From: Meconema thalassinum
Taxonomy: Eukaryota; Arthropoda; Insecta; Orthoptera; Tettigoniidae
Direction of reading: 5' to 3'
Length of the DNA: 64,000 nucleotides
Assembly: GCA_946902985.2 (NCBI GenBank)
Contig: OX336388.2
Span: 131,752,346 to 131,816,345, forward strand
In this document: positions 31,200 to 40,931 of the stretch, piece by piece
Layout: every line of letters starts with the position of its first letter
How positions within the stretch are numbered: the first letter of the stretch is position 1
Program-made: the position numbers and the translations under genes
Notes under the pieces: generated by a model
What the model was told of the DNA's origin: nothing
Seen by the model: only the letters and a program-made list of their open reading frames with translations
Database searches by the model: none

Positions 31200-31700
31200 A
31201 AGTAAATTAAAGTAAAGAATGTGGATTTGAGCATATACATCAGGGTTGAGGAGTAACACGGTACTGGTAACCGCTTCTATTTACTGTAACGAGGGGGAAT
31301 TGAGAATTGTAACGCCACTACTTTTGACAGTTAATAAAGTAGCAAAAATATTTGTTACTTTTTCTATATGGATCAATCAATGCCACTGGGTGTTTATTTA
31401 TTTATTTATTTATTTATTTTATTATTATTCACATTACTTTAATTTTCATTGAAATATTATTAGCAATTTTTCTGATCGAAACATAACACGTATTTAAGTT
31501 CATCCAATTCTCGCTTTTACCTCAGACTCCAGAAAGAATGATTCGTCTTACCGCTTTAAATGACTGTGTCTTGAGGTGATCTTGTTAATCTAGATCAGTG
31601 ATATGTCGAGGTGACCTCTGACGGGGTTTCATTAGGATAAATTTGGCAAGGATTTGAAATTAAAGTAATTGTGGTTCACCAATCAAGATATAACTATTTT
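31200..31700. other. Intron sequence; (TTTA)n simple repeat
   Basis: An (attt)n run lies at about 31394-31420. Nothing else recognisable. Confidence 0.5.
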
Positions 31701-31719
31701 GAATTCATTTTATGGTCGT

Positions 31720-31945
31720 AAATCTATAGGCTAGAGATGAGACTGTTAAATAATCATCCTCAAATTCCAGCTTCAGTCGCCCGGATGCTGTTAACGATCC
31801 CTCGCCACCTTTTCCTGTCCATGAATATTTGGTTTCACGAGTCCTTCTCCAGTCTAGCCCTTTGTCTTGAAGATCATCCTTGATTTGGTCCAACCATTTC
31901 TTCTTTGGTCTTCCTGCTGGTCTTTATCCGGGGATAATCTTGTTG
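31720..31945 (-). pseudogene. LINE C-terminal fragment
   Basis: The minus strand reads AGRPKKKWLDQIKDDLQDKG and continues to SLTASGRLKLEFEDD with a probable frameshift. 'GRPrkrWlDqvkeDL' close to the C-terminus is typical of many arthropod LINE ORFs. Only about 65 residues remain. Confidence 0.65.
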
Positions 31946-32844
31946 AAATAAGTTTTTGGTGTTAAAATAATATTTTATTAATTATTAAATGATTCACTCA
32001 TTGCGAATGGAATCCATTACATATTACTGGACACCATTCAAATTAAGTAAATTAAAGGAGCAGGAAAAGTGTTATTAACCAACTATTTTATACAAAAGTA
32101 TCCTAACTGAAATATAATCTTTAATTTAAATGTCAGAAAAATGCTAGATTTTCCATTATTTTTACTTTTCTCTGCTTTTTCTCCAGAAGGGTTATATTCC
32201 ACTATTCATGGGAGAATCCTGCTGGGGTTGGCAACACTGACTATCAATTAATTTTCCATGAGTTTATTGCCTAAGGGCATTGCCAGTATTGACATGGGAG
32301 AGATAAGCAGGCAAGTGATGAATTGCCTGTCAGGAGCATTACATCAGAGGAATGGGTGGTCTGATAAACTACACTGACAGTTCCTCATAAAACTATTAGT
32401 CAGTATCAACAATGTTTTGGGGGAGGGGGGTCCATTGACCTCTGCAGGATGTGAAATCCAAGGCTCCCATGGGAATCTGCAAACCATTGTTTCCTTTCCA
32501 ATATTTCTCTCATAATGTGGGAACTTGAATGTGTCATTGTGAAACTTACATTACATGAGCATAGCATATAATGATCAGGGCTAGGATTTTAATGTCCTAT
32601 AAAACAATGAAAAATACACTTTAAAAATGCAGTTATGACCTAAAAATCTAAAAACAAAATGCCCTTAACATTGCTAACATTTTACTCAGAATATAATTCA
32701 AAATCATGTAGAATAAAATAGTACAGTTTAGTAAAGAGAGAGTTTATTTAATGAATTTACCGAAAGTTAATAACTAAGCAAAGTAAATAACTTATTAAGA
32801 AATGAATTTAAAACCTAAAATATCCCTCTTGAAACAATTAAACC
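31946..32844. other. Intron sequence without recognised features
   Basis: AT-rich. No open frame, terminal repeat or SINE motif stands out. Confidence 0.35.
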
Positions 32845-33165
32845 AGCTGGGGTAGCTATGTGCGCTGAGGCACAAGGCCATGGGTCCAGGTAGCTCCAAA
32901 CTCAGTGGACAAATGGGTTCGAACCGTACCTTTGGCCGTCCTTGAAATGGTTTTCCATGATTTCCCGTTTTCAGATCGATTCAAATACCATGACCAAGCC
33001 TTCGACTGTAATAAGCCACGGCCACATCCTTCAAACCCCTTGCCCAGTTTCATTCATCTCTTCTCACATAGTTGGCGTCAGGAAGGGCATCCAGCTTTAA
33101 GAACCATCCACCACATATACATTAATCGCATCCCATCCCCAATCCCGTAGAAACTTACCTAGTTC
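32845..33165 (+). mobile_element. SINE (family F), diverged copy
   Basis: It follows the 24406-24768 order: 'gggttcgaaccgtacctttggccgtccttgaaatgg' in pieces, 'ataagccacggccacatcc', 'ttggcgtcaggaagggcatc' and 'cgcatcccatcccc'. No clean flanking duplication was found. Confidence 0.8.
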
Positions 33166-33790
33166 ACAGCTGGGGCTGAAAATGTTCGCCATTCACTGCT
33201 ACACATCGCTGGTACCTCTTTATGAAATTAGTCTGGCTGCGTGGCTCGGGGGTAACGTTCTCGCTTGCTGAGCCCAAGGTTGCAGGTTCAAAACCTGGCA
33301 TTTGAGGGTGCGCAAATGCGAGGGAGCCGTGTCGGTACATTTACTGGCACGTTAAAGATCCCCTTTGGGGCAAAATTCCGGCACCCCGGCGTCTCTAAAA
33401 GCCAGGGTAGTTAAAAGGAACGTAAAACCAATAACATTATTATTATTATTATTATCATCTTTATGAAATTGTCATTTACTTTCTGAATATCATCAGCACC
33501 GATTGACTGTATTTCAGCTGTAATATAGCCTTTAAGCTCATTTATAGTGTGAGGGTTTCTCGCATACACTCTATTTTTAAGCGTCAGATTAAGTCACATG
33601 GTGATAAGTCTGGGCTTCGCGGGGGCCACTCGTTCTGACTTATAATCCTAGTACCGAAAACTCAACTCAACTCAATTCTGTCATGGAAGCTTCGGCAGTG
33701 TGAGCAGTGGCAGTATCTTGTTGAAAGTAAGTTGACAATCGCTCTCCGTAAGTCAGTTCGTCAAAATATTGGTCAAGGATCACATTGAAG
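33166..33790 (-). pseudogene. Tc1/mariner-superfamily (DDE_3-like) transposase remnant
   Basis: On the minus strand, fragments read YFQQDTATAHTA, WPPRSPDLSP-like sequence (frame broken), RNPHTINELKGYI, AEIQSIGADDIQKV and CVAVNGEHF, ending in a stop near 33174. This is the C-terminal half of a DDE transposase of the type often found in insects. Several stops and a 229-bp SINE (33230-33458) interrupt it. Confidence 0.75.
33230..33458 (+). mobile_element. SINE (family C) with 12-bp duplication
   Basis: ctttatgaaatt lies at 33218-33229 and 33459-33470. It lacks a short piece between the B-box region and 'ggcatttgagggtg' compared with 29994-30225. It is inserted into the transposase remnant. Confidence 0.9.
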
Positions 33791-33964
33791 TACAAATTTA
33801 AGTACAAATTCCTATACTCAAAGACTCAGTGCCGCGCGAGCGCCGCACAACAGCAAAGTGCCTGGCGGGAGACAGACGTGCAACGCGGGCGAGCGGGCAA
33901 GCGAGGGTCCCCGTCACATATACAACAAACTCTCTGTACAAGGCTTTTTTCTCTCCTGGGTAAT

Positions 33965-34075
33965 GCACACGTTTCAAGGCTGTCTTTTTCAAGCAAAGTA
34001 GCACTTTTGCATCCCATAACAAGTTTTGCACTTGATTGTAAAAATGTGTTTCTTTTAAGATTCTGAAATGCGTAA
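33965..34075. repeat. Dispersed repeat also found at 46465-46625
   Basis: 'gtttcaaggctgt', 'ttttgcacttgatt' / 'ttttgcacttaatt' and 'ttttaagattctg' occur in the same order at both sites. Identity unknown; the upstream part (33830-33910) is GC-rich and not shared. Confidence 0.5.
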
Positions 34076-34079
34076 ACAT

Positions 34080-35473
34080 TGACCATTATGACAATGTGAT
34101 AATTAATAACCGTGTTGACAGATAGTAATATCTTATTAAAATCGCCTATTCAAAAACGTAAGAAACGTTTAATTACTTTATTAATCGTACATGTTTCGGT
34201 ATTTCATTGATACCTTCCTCAGCGTGATTGGTATTAAATCTTAAAACTAGTTAACAAAGCCAAAAAGAAATTGATATCCGTACAAAAATTATTTTAAATA
34301 AAAAATGGAAAAGCTTCCAAATATATTAAGTTAAATGCCATGTATTAAAAAAGTGATAGTAAAATGATGTTATTAAAATAAGAGATACTGTTTGTGACAT
34401 TTGCATTGTATAATTATCTGCAAATAAGACATAGCACCCAAGTGGCAAGATAAAAGGGTGAGAACCTTAGCCTATAGTGCATCTCTCTCTCTCTACCTTC
34501 AAACAATATGCGTTAAAAGGAGCGTGCAACAGATTTACTGGTCATACAAAGTTGTGTGCAGGGCGGAGCAAATAATATCACAAAACTCTTAAACAGGCGT
34601 GTCTTTTGTGAAAAATCTCTTCATTTCCAATATTTGTTTGTAGCATATAATTGTACCCCATGCTCCACAGGTCGAACGACAGTACAAATATAGGTATGAT
34701 ACGCCAAGGTTCAGAGTAAACACATAATACATTTTTCACGAATAAGCTGATGGATTGGAATCCGGGCTAGCCATAGGAAGCAACAACATGTTTCACGAAT
34801 GCCATATTATAATAAGTTATATTAAGTTAGGCCACATCTTTTACGAATATATCTTAATATTACAAAAGTAGTAATTAAAAATACATCACATTCCTTCCTG
34901 CTTGGTCAACAATGTACGATCAATAAGAAATATATTTCTCACAACCTGACTTTTGCATGTTGCCACACGGACATTTTCAAATAATATATCAAAATAAATC
35001 TTTCTTATGAAAAAAAAAAAAAATTGTTTAGGGAAAGAGAGTATTTTCTATCATTAGCAATTAAAAAAATAAATGCTTAATTAATTTTGATCCTTTTTTT
35101 TATCGATTGTGTGATAAGTTTGTCTGTAAACATAGATTTTCACCAAAATAATCTAATTGTGAAAATGCCTTAATCATTTATGACTTAATTTTACATAATC
35201 AGAAAGAGTGGATCTTCTCTCTGTAATTTTATTAGATTTTTGCTTTATTGGCAAATAGGCAACATTGCTGGGAAAGAAATGAACGCATCTAATTGCGGGA
35301 CGTGCAATTGAGAGGCAAATCAAAACCAATATTCAGGGATTTTTGTAATTTATAACTAAGTTTAGTATTCCAATATCCCTTTTCGTTCTTGTAGAAACAT
35401 TTAGTTTTAATTGGGAGGGGAGAGGACATCCCGAATCACTGCTTTGGGTGGTAATAAGTAACCATGTTACCAC
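34080..35473. other. Intron sequence without recognised features
   Basis: AT-rich. A (tc)n run lies at about 34482-34494. No coding similarity or terminal repeats noticed. Confidence 0.35.
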
Positions 35474-35477
35474 TGCA

Positions 35478-36283
35478 CAGTGGGTCAAAATCGAAATCGA
35501 CGAGGAGAAAATTATTTATTTTCATAATTTAAAAAAAATCAAAATTTATTACTTCTACAGCATTCTCAGTTAATTGCCGCTCACTATTCTGGGATATAAA
35601 CGCATCTTAGTATATCTGTCACCACTGTTCGAGCAGTCTGAATTGGAGGGTGAATGTAAGTGGCTGTGGTTTGGTTGTCTTTGTGGTTAGTGTGATGCTT
35701 TAAAATGGAAAATGCAGCTGAAGGTATGATCTTTGTAACGTGTTTCAGTTATTAATGGGCATAATTGTTATGTAATTTTAGCTATGTTTGCATTATATAA
35801 TATTTAACAATTATTTTTAAAATTATATTTTCACTTAGATTTTTAGTGTGTCACGGCACTCTGCATCACTTTCTACATAATGTTAAAATGTAGATAAAGT
35901 CTTGTAGTTTACGCCTGTTATTATATTTTCGCATCTTTTTGTAACTTTCTTAGTTATTTTACGTTTTAGAAGATGCCGAGCAACCAGTTCTCACACGTTT
36001 ACAACTGTTTGAAGAACTGGGTTCGATGATTATGTCAAAAGTGGAACTTTGTGACTTTGCTAAAAGTAAATTAGGAGTAGAAAATTGTTCTGAAGTGATA
36101 ACTGAATGCTTTATCCAACTCCTAGTCGTACACAATTTCTTGCATGTGTAGACGTAGCTTACAAAAGGTCTCAACTGATGTTTATTACGAAGTAAACAAA
36201 TTATATACGTTGCTTTCACTCTAAATTCATGATTAAAACGTAAAAATAATGTTGTCCCCCTAGATTTCGATTTTGACCCACTG
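35478..36283 (+). mobile_element. TIR element, 806 bp, with small spliced ORF
   Basis: Inverted ends CAGTGGGTCAAAATCGAAATC at both termini (right end as reverse complement) are flanked by TGCA (35474-35477 and 36284-36287). One base further out the similarity continues (CACTGCA versus CAGTGCA), so the duplication could be partly TIR. Class uncertain. Confidence 0.8.
35705..36151 (+). CDS. Small two-exon ORF inside the TIR element (66 residues)
   Basis: ATG at 35705 reads MENAAE plus one base to a G|GTATGA donor (exon 35705-35723). A TTTTAG acceptor restores the frame at 35970, and the second exon runs to TAG at 36149-36151, ending VVHNFLHV. The product is acidic and contains 'LFEELGSM' and 'CDFAKSKLGV'. 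No family recognised. It could be the N-terminus of the parent transposase kept in an internally deleted copy, or coincidence; the matched splice sites and frame argue for a real transcript structure. Confidence 0.45.
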
Positions 36284-36543
36284 TGCACTGGTGAGTAGTA
36301 TTTGCAGGGCACATAAAGATCGCTGGTTTATTTGTAAGTAGTAGGAAGGTGACGGAGGGAATGAGACTGTCAGAAACTGGCCTAGAAGATACAGCACACG
36401 AGATGCCCTTGATGTAGCCTCGAGGCACTGAGGGGGTTAGTTTTGATGATTCTGTCGGAAATGACTGTAGTATTCTATGTTCCTAAGCTAGTGTAAATCC
36501 TATTGCCTTTGTTTGTCATAATGAAGTTTGTGTTGTGTTCTAG

Positions 36544-36699
36544 GAGCAGCGGCTGGCCGAGATGGAGCAACTGGTGGCGGAGAACAGCTCGTTGCGGGCT
36601 CGCCTCCATGGGGTCACACACTCGCCCCTCTCGGATTCAGAGAAGGAGCAGCTGCTGTTGGGAGCTCACCACTCGGCCCCGGCCTCCATGATGGCCACG
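36544..36699 (+). CDS. SPECC1L: SPECC1L-like protein, exon 2
   Basis: Residues 100-151, phase 0 on both sides: acceptor TGTTCTAG|GAG, donor ACG|GTGAGT. It starts EQRLAEMEQLVAENSSLRAR, continuing the coiled coil from exon 1, then a Ser/Pro/His-rich linker (THSPLSDSEKEQLLLGAHHS). GC content and synonymous choices contrast with the AT-rich introns, supporting a real exon. Confidence 0.85.
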
Positions 36700-37431
36700 G
36701 TGAGTTGTGTCAATTATTAACCCCCATCCATGTTTCCTCATCCTTTTGGAATTGTATTTTCTTGTACAGAAAAGGTGCCTGTTTGCCAATCAATGAATGC
36801 AGTACATTTGCATTTATCTTTTGGCACACCCTAGAGTGAAATGTGGCTTTTCACTGATGTCTGTCTCACTCACGGCTGTGATTATATGGAAGCTACTGAG
36901 GTATGGGTGGTGCTTAGTAATGGCATTCAGGGCACAGTCAGTGCCTGCGGATGCTGTGAAAGGTTCTGCTCATAGGGTTAGTACTGCTGTTCTGACTCGG
37001 TGAGGAAAGCAATGGCAAACTGCCTCACTCCTCTTCTTGCCTAGTACGCCTCAATATAGTGCTGCCTTGGGTTTTTGTGGGTATCTACTCACATAACCTA
37101 ACGGCGGTACTTTTTGAGGATCCAACCAGCCTTCGTGCTGACTACCTAACAGACAGTACAGAAAAGAGTAACCACCTTGCGTAGGAATGCGAGTTAACAT
37201 GCAAGGCGTTGTGACCAAACTATCTCTGGACTCTTTAGACAAGTTGATCAAACCCTAGTGTTGGCCATCCATTTTCCTACATTCACATTTTCATCTTCAG
37301 GAGAGTGGGTTAGGGCCAGGAATCTAACTTTCCCAGTAATTTGGCCTCTTTTGATTTGATGTAGTAACTTTTGTATTCCTACCTTTTTGTTATAATAATA
37401 ATAAATATATTTTGTTGTAAAATTATGCTGT
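36700..37431. other. Intron 2 sequence; possible SINE remnant
   Basis: Around 36990-37060 'gtgaggaaagcaatggcaaactgcctcactcc' has the look of a dispersed repeat, but there is no second copy in the window. Otherwise nothing recognised. Confidence 0.3.
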
Positions 37432-37441
37432 TTTCTTATTT

Positions 37442-37747
37442 GTCGGCCCTGTGGTGTATGGGTAGCGCGCCTGCCTCTCGTCCGGGGCTCTGGGTTAGAT
37501 TCCCGGCTCCGTCAGGGATTTTAGAAACTGACGTGAGGGCTGGAAAGGAGTTCAATCAGCCTCGTGAGGACAATTGAGTAGCTGTTTGACAGTCCTGGTC
37601 ACGGAGACGAAGATTAATGGCTGAGGGGTCCCGACACGCTGACCACGCGTCAATCCATAATCAGCAGGCCTAATGGCTGGGCAGCGGTCACTTGGTAGGC
37701 CTAGGCCCTTCAAGGGCTGTAGTGCCACGGTATTTGGGTTGGTTTGG
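37442..37747 (+). mobile_element. SINE (family B) with 10-bp duplication
   Basis: tttcttattt lies at 37432-37441 and 37748-37757. The head and body match 22057-22370 ('gggtagcgcgcctgcctctcg', 'caattgagtagctgtt', 'gcagcggtcacttggtaggc') and it ends in a (ggttt)n tail. Confidence 0.9.
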
Positions 37748-37857
37748 TTTCTTATTTAGGTATCCAAATCAAAATTTTTAAATTATTTATGATTTTAACA
37801 ATGTTGCAAGGGATCTTAATGTTACACTCCTTGAAACGGCAATCATTCCATCATCAT

Positions 37858-37985
37858 CAAATGCTGGGATGGTAATTTTTAATAGGCCACGGTTGTTTCT
37901 TACCAACATCATTCATCTTTTATTAACTCCTCTGACGGGGTTAGTATCATAAAGGGCTTCTGGCTGTAAGAACCATAGAATCATT
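37858..37985 (+). mobile_element. SINE (family F), 3' fragment
   Basis: 'aaatgctgggatggta', 'aggccacgg', 'ttaactcctctgacggggtta' and 'aaagggcttctggc' follow the family F 3' half. The tRNA-like head is missing. Confidence 0.6.
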
Positions 37986-38379
37986 AGAATTAACTTCATT
38001 GTTTTGGTTCGTATCGACAAATAAGTAACTTGAAATTTTAATTATTGATTGGGCGGAAAAGTTAACCCATTAAATTACAAGAACCATAGAAACGAATGTT
38101 ATCCCAATCCGTTAGAAATGCGAACTATTATTTACCCTTTATTTTTCAAAATGTAATGTTGACTTCAGAATTCAGGCTACAAATCAGGTTCAACTGTATT
38201 TGTTTTGTGTGTGGATTGATATTTTTCAGAGAATATCAATGTCAGTATTTTGTATTATTTTTATGGTCCTACAAAATTGTTTGGAATCCTTTTATTATTT
38301 ATTTTCACCCACATTGGAGCACCAAAATCAAACCTTATATGCAAAGTCTTCCAATATTTCAAATAATGAGTACAGTTCT

Positions 38380-39190
38380 TAATTCTTGATAATTTTTTCC
38401 TTTCCCAATACTTCTTCATTCTGGAAGATCTTGCAGCTCGTTCTTCTGCTGATATAACATATTTCTTACGCTGTGAAATTTTGAATGTTAGTCGAGTATA
38501 TTTGTTATTCAGAAACCGTTTCTCCTCTCTATGTTAAATTTGATGTTGAGTTATTTTCAATTCGTCTAAATCCATTTGTATTTCTTTACACCATGTGATT
38601 TTTGTTTTACTGTTCCAAAATAAGTCAAAAAGTTGTTTCAGGAGTCTAGTATTTGGCAAGCGGGATAAGTGTCAAAAAACGCGATCCTTCGTTTTCGCAT
38701 TGTGTGAATGATAGATTCATTTTCCTTGTAAAGTACTGAATTGGGCAAAAGTGTCCACTGGCCCTCAACCTGGTGTTTTTTATTGATTATTGTCCGAAGA
38801 ATCCGTCTATCAACCTTCTGTAGTTTGTCAGTTATTGATCGGGTGTTTAGCTTAAATAAAGTTTCACTTGCATATGTTGCTTCTGGCTTAACGACTGAGA
38901 AGTAATGTTGAAGTTAAGCATTAATCGAAAGAGACTGTTTCTTATAATGTTGGCCAGGTAACCTGTTCTGCTAGTCGCAATTTTAGTGTTCTACTATCTA
39001 TTGATGCTCTTTCATTGGCATTCCAAGTGATGATCTCACCAAGATATTTAAATGTTTTCCTGGGCATTATGCAGTACAATATGTGATGTGTCAACTTGAA
39101 AAGATGGCATCATTTCTGTTTTCTTAAAATAAATTTTCAACCCAACCTTTGCTGCTAATCGTTCCAATTCCTTTTATTGGTTGTTTTTGT
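38380..39190 (-). pseudogene. LINE fragment, heavily decayed
   Basis: Minus-strand pieces read KIATSRTGYLANIIRNSLSI, VVKPEATYASETLF, VDRRILRTIINKKHQVEGQW, LLPNSVLYKE and MRKRRIAFF. This order is typical of the region after the palm in arthropod LINE ORF2. Many stops and frame changes; it is a different lineage from the LINE at 40932-42557. Confidence 0.7.
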
Positions 39191-39272
39191 TTCCATCAAG
39201 AATGGTGTTTAACAGAATAGTTATTCTGGTTCAAGTAGGCACTGATGGTGAGCGTATGCTGTGTGTTTGTAG

Positions 39273-39409
39273 GAACCGGCATGCCCAAGTGAAGGGGAGA
39301 CATGCTGTCCGACACCAGACTGGGACAAGCAGTCCAATAGCAGCATCAGCGAGGTGTCTGTGGCCTGCTTGCAGGACCGCATCCTCCAGATGGAAGAGAC
39401 TCATTATAG
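39273..39409 (+). CDS. SPECC1L: SPECC1L-like protein, exon 3 (conserved block)
   Basis: Residues 152-196 plus two bases of codon 197; acceptor TTTGTAG|GAA, donor AG|GTAAAG. It contains SSISEVSVACLQDRILQMEE, a block that I recognise as a hallmark of SPECC1L/cytospin-A coiled coils. It runs directly into the exon 4 sequence STNEELQATLQEL. This pair of exons is the main basis for the family assignment. Confidence 0.92.
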
Positions 39410-39906
39410 GTAAAGCTAAATCCATATCACTTGTTTTTTGTTTTGTTTTAGATACCATATTCTGAAATACCAAACAAAATGTTGACAGTTTTCTTCCGAA
39501 TGATTTCTTTGTATTCGGCCCTGCTACTAACTTCTCACATTGTGAAATGATGTACAGAGCTCTTGCCTAAGTGGATTTACAAACCATCGTTGGACTTGAA
39601 AATGAGGATAAAACCATGGAAAAAGGACAAATACAATACAGGCAGGCACAGGTGGAGGGAGAGATCAACAGAGGGGAGGGGGTGGTGGCAAGGAAAAGTA
39701 AGAATTGACTACAATATTCATAGCTAGCCACACTGCTGTCTTCAAAAGATGGGAATTTACACCGTCAATCCAATCAGTAAATCGTCGGATGTTATAGCCC
39801 CCATTTTGGCTTAGGGATTTTGTACTCCTTAAACCATCCATAAGATCTGTGAACAATGCATCGTGCAGTTCTTTTGAGACACATAAGAACTATTTAAGAA
39901 CTCTTT

Positions 39907-40822
39907 TGAAGACCACCTTGTGCTGTAGCCTTCTTGACTGTCACCCCTGGGGTCCGGGTACGATTCCTGGCTCTGCCATGAAATTTAATTCTGGTCTAAG
40001 GGCTGGAGCAGGGTACACTCAGCCTCGTGAGGGAAAACTGAGGTCAGTTCGTTTCCCAACTCAGCTATCCTGGGGGTGGTTTTCCTTGGTTTCTGGGCAA
40101 ATGCTGGGATGTTTTCTAACTTCCCCAATCCTAGTCCTAATTACCCACTAATACAGCCATCACATTTAACCTTTTAAGTGCTCAGTTTTGTCATTTGCAT
40201 ATTAAAAATAATGTGGAACCCTAAATTTTAACTTATCAGGGAAGTAATTAGCTTAAAATGCCTAGTGTACAACATGTTTTGGGTCTTTTTTTTAACCTAA
40301 TGCAAAATCAAAATCCTACGTTTACATTTATTATTTTGAGACAAATCGAAATTAAAATTTTTGTGCGCACACTTTCTTTATCTCCAAACCAGTTGAAGGA
40401 CCCAAAATAAAATTATTCCTAAAATCAGTAGCCAAGTAATACTTGTAGCTCCATACTAGGACAAAAGTTCATATTCTTTGATCCGAAATAACAACGCGGC
40501 GTGAAGAACTTTTTATTGTTCCGCCATGCTTGTTCACATCACAGACAAACTCCAGCTGTAGAGGACAGACGTCTACAAAATGGTCTGTTAGTTACTTCTG
40601 GGAGTAAAAATCCAAACTAAACTAGTACTAATAATGTCCAACAGATGGCAGAATATGCCAGAGATCGACTCGGCACTAAAGAGCAGACCAGGACTGTGAA
40701 AGAATTAAAGTTCTTGTGCACCGTCTACTGTATAGACGGGCGTAGCAGTCAACGGGTTAACACAGGTTGTCGGACAAATTTCACACACACCCTACAGGGC
40801 TACATGGCCATGATGTAACAGA
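39907..40822 (+). mobile_element. SINE (family D) split by a TTAA-flanked MITE
   Basis: 39907-40169 carries the head ('ggtccgggtacgattcctgg') and body. The tail resumes at 40757 ('aacacaggttgtcggacaaatttcacacacac') and ends '..gagctcccaaatg'. The missing middle is exactly the 40170-40756 insertion. Confidence 0.8.
40170..40756. mobile_element. piggyBac-type MITE, 587 bp, TTAA duplication
   Basis: Flanked by TTAA (40166-40169 and 40757-40760). Ends CC(T/C)(T/G)TT..(C/A)TGCT are imperfectly inverted ('ccttttaagtgctc' versus 'cccgttgactgcta'). Its interruption of a known SINE fixes the borders. No coding sequence. The TTAA duplication is the main ground for the class. Confidence 0.7.
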
Positions 40823-40931
40823 GCTCCCAAATGTTCAACAACTACTCTGTTGTTATTGTTGTTGGGGCTGTTTTTTTAGGGGAAAAACAGTAAGGTCATC
40901 TGCCCCAGAGAACTGCTCTACAAGAATATTT

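Noticed and set aside
36528..36839. Alternative reading frames over exon 2
   Set aside because: Only the third frame joins both neighbouring exons in phase and continues the coiled coil.
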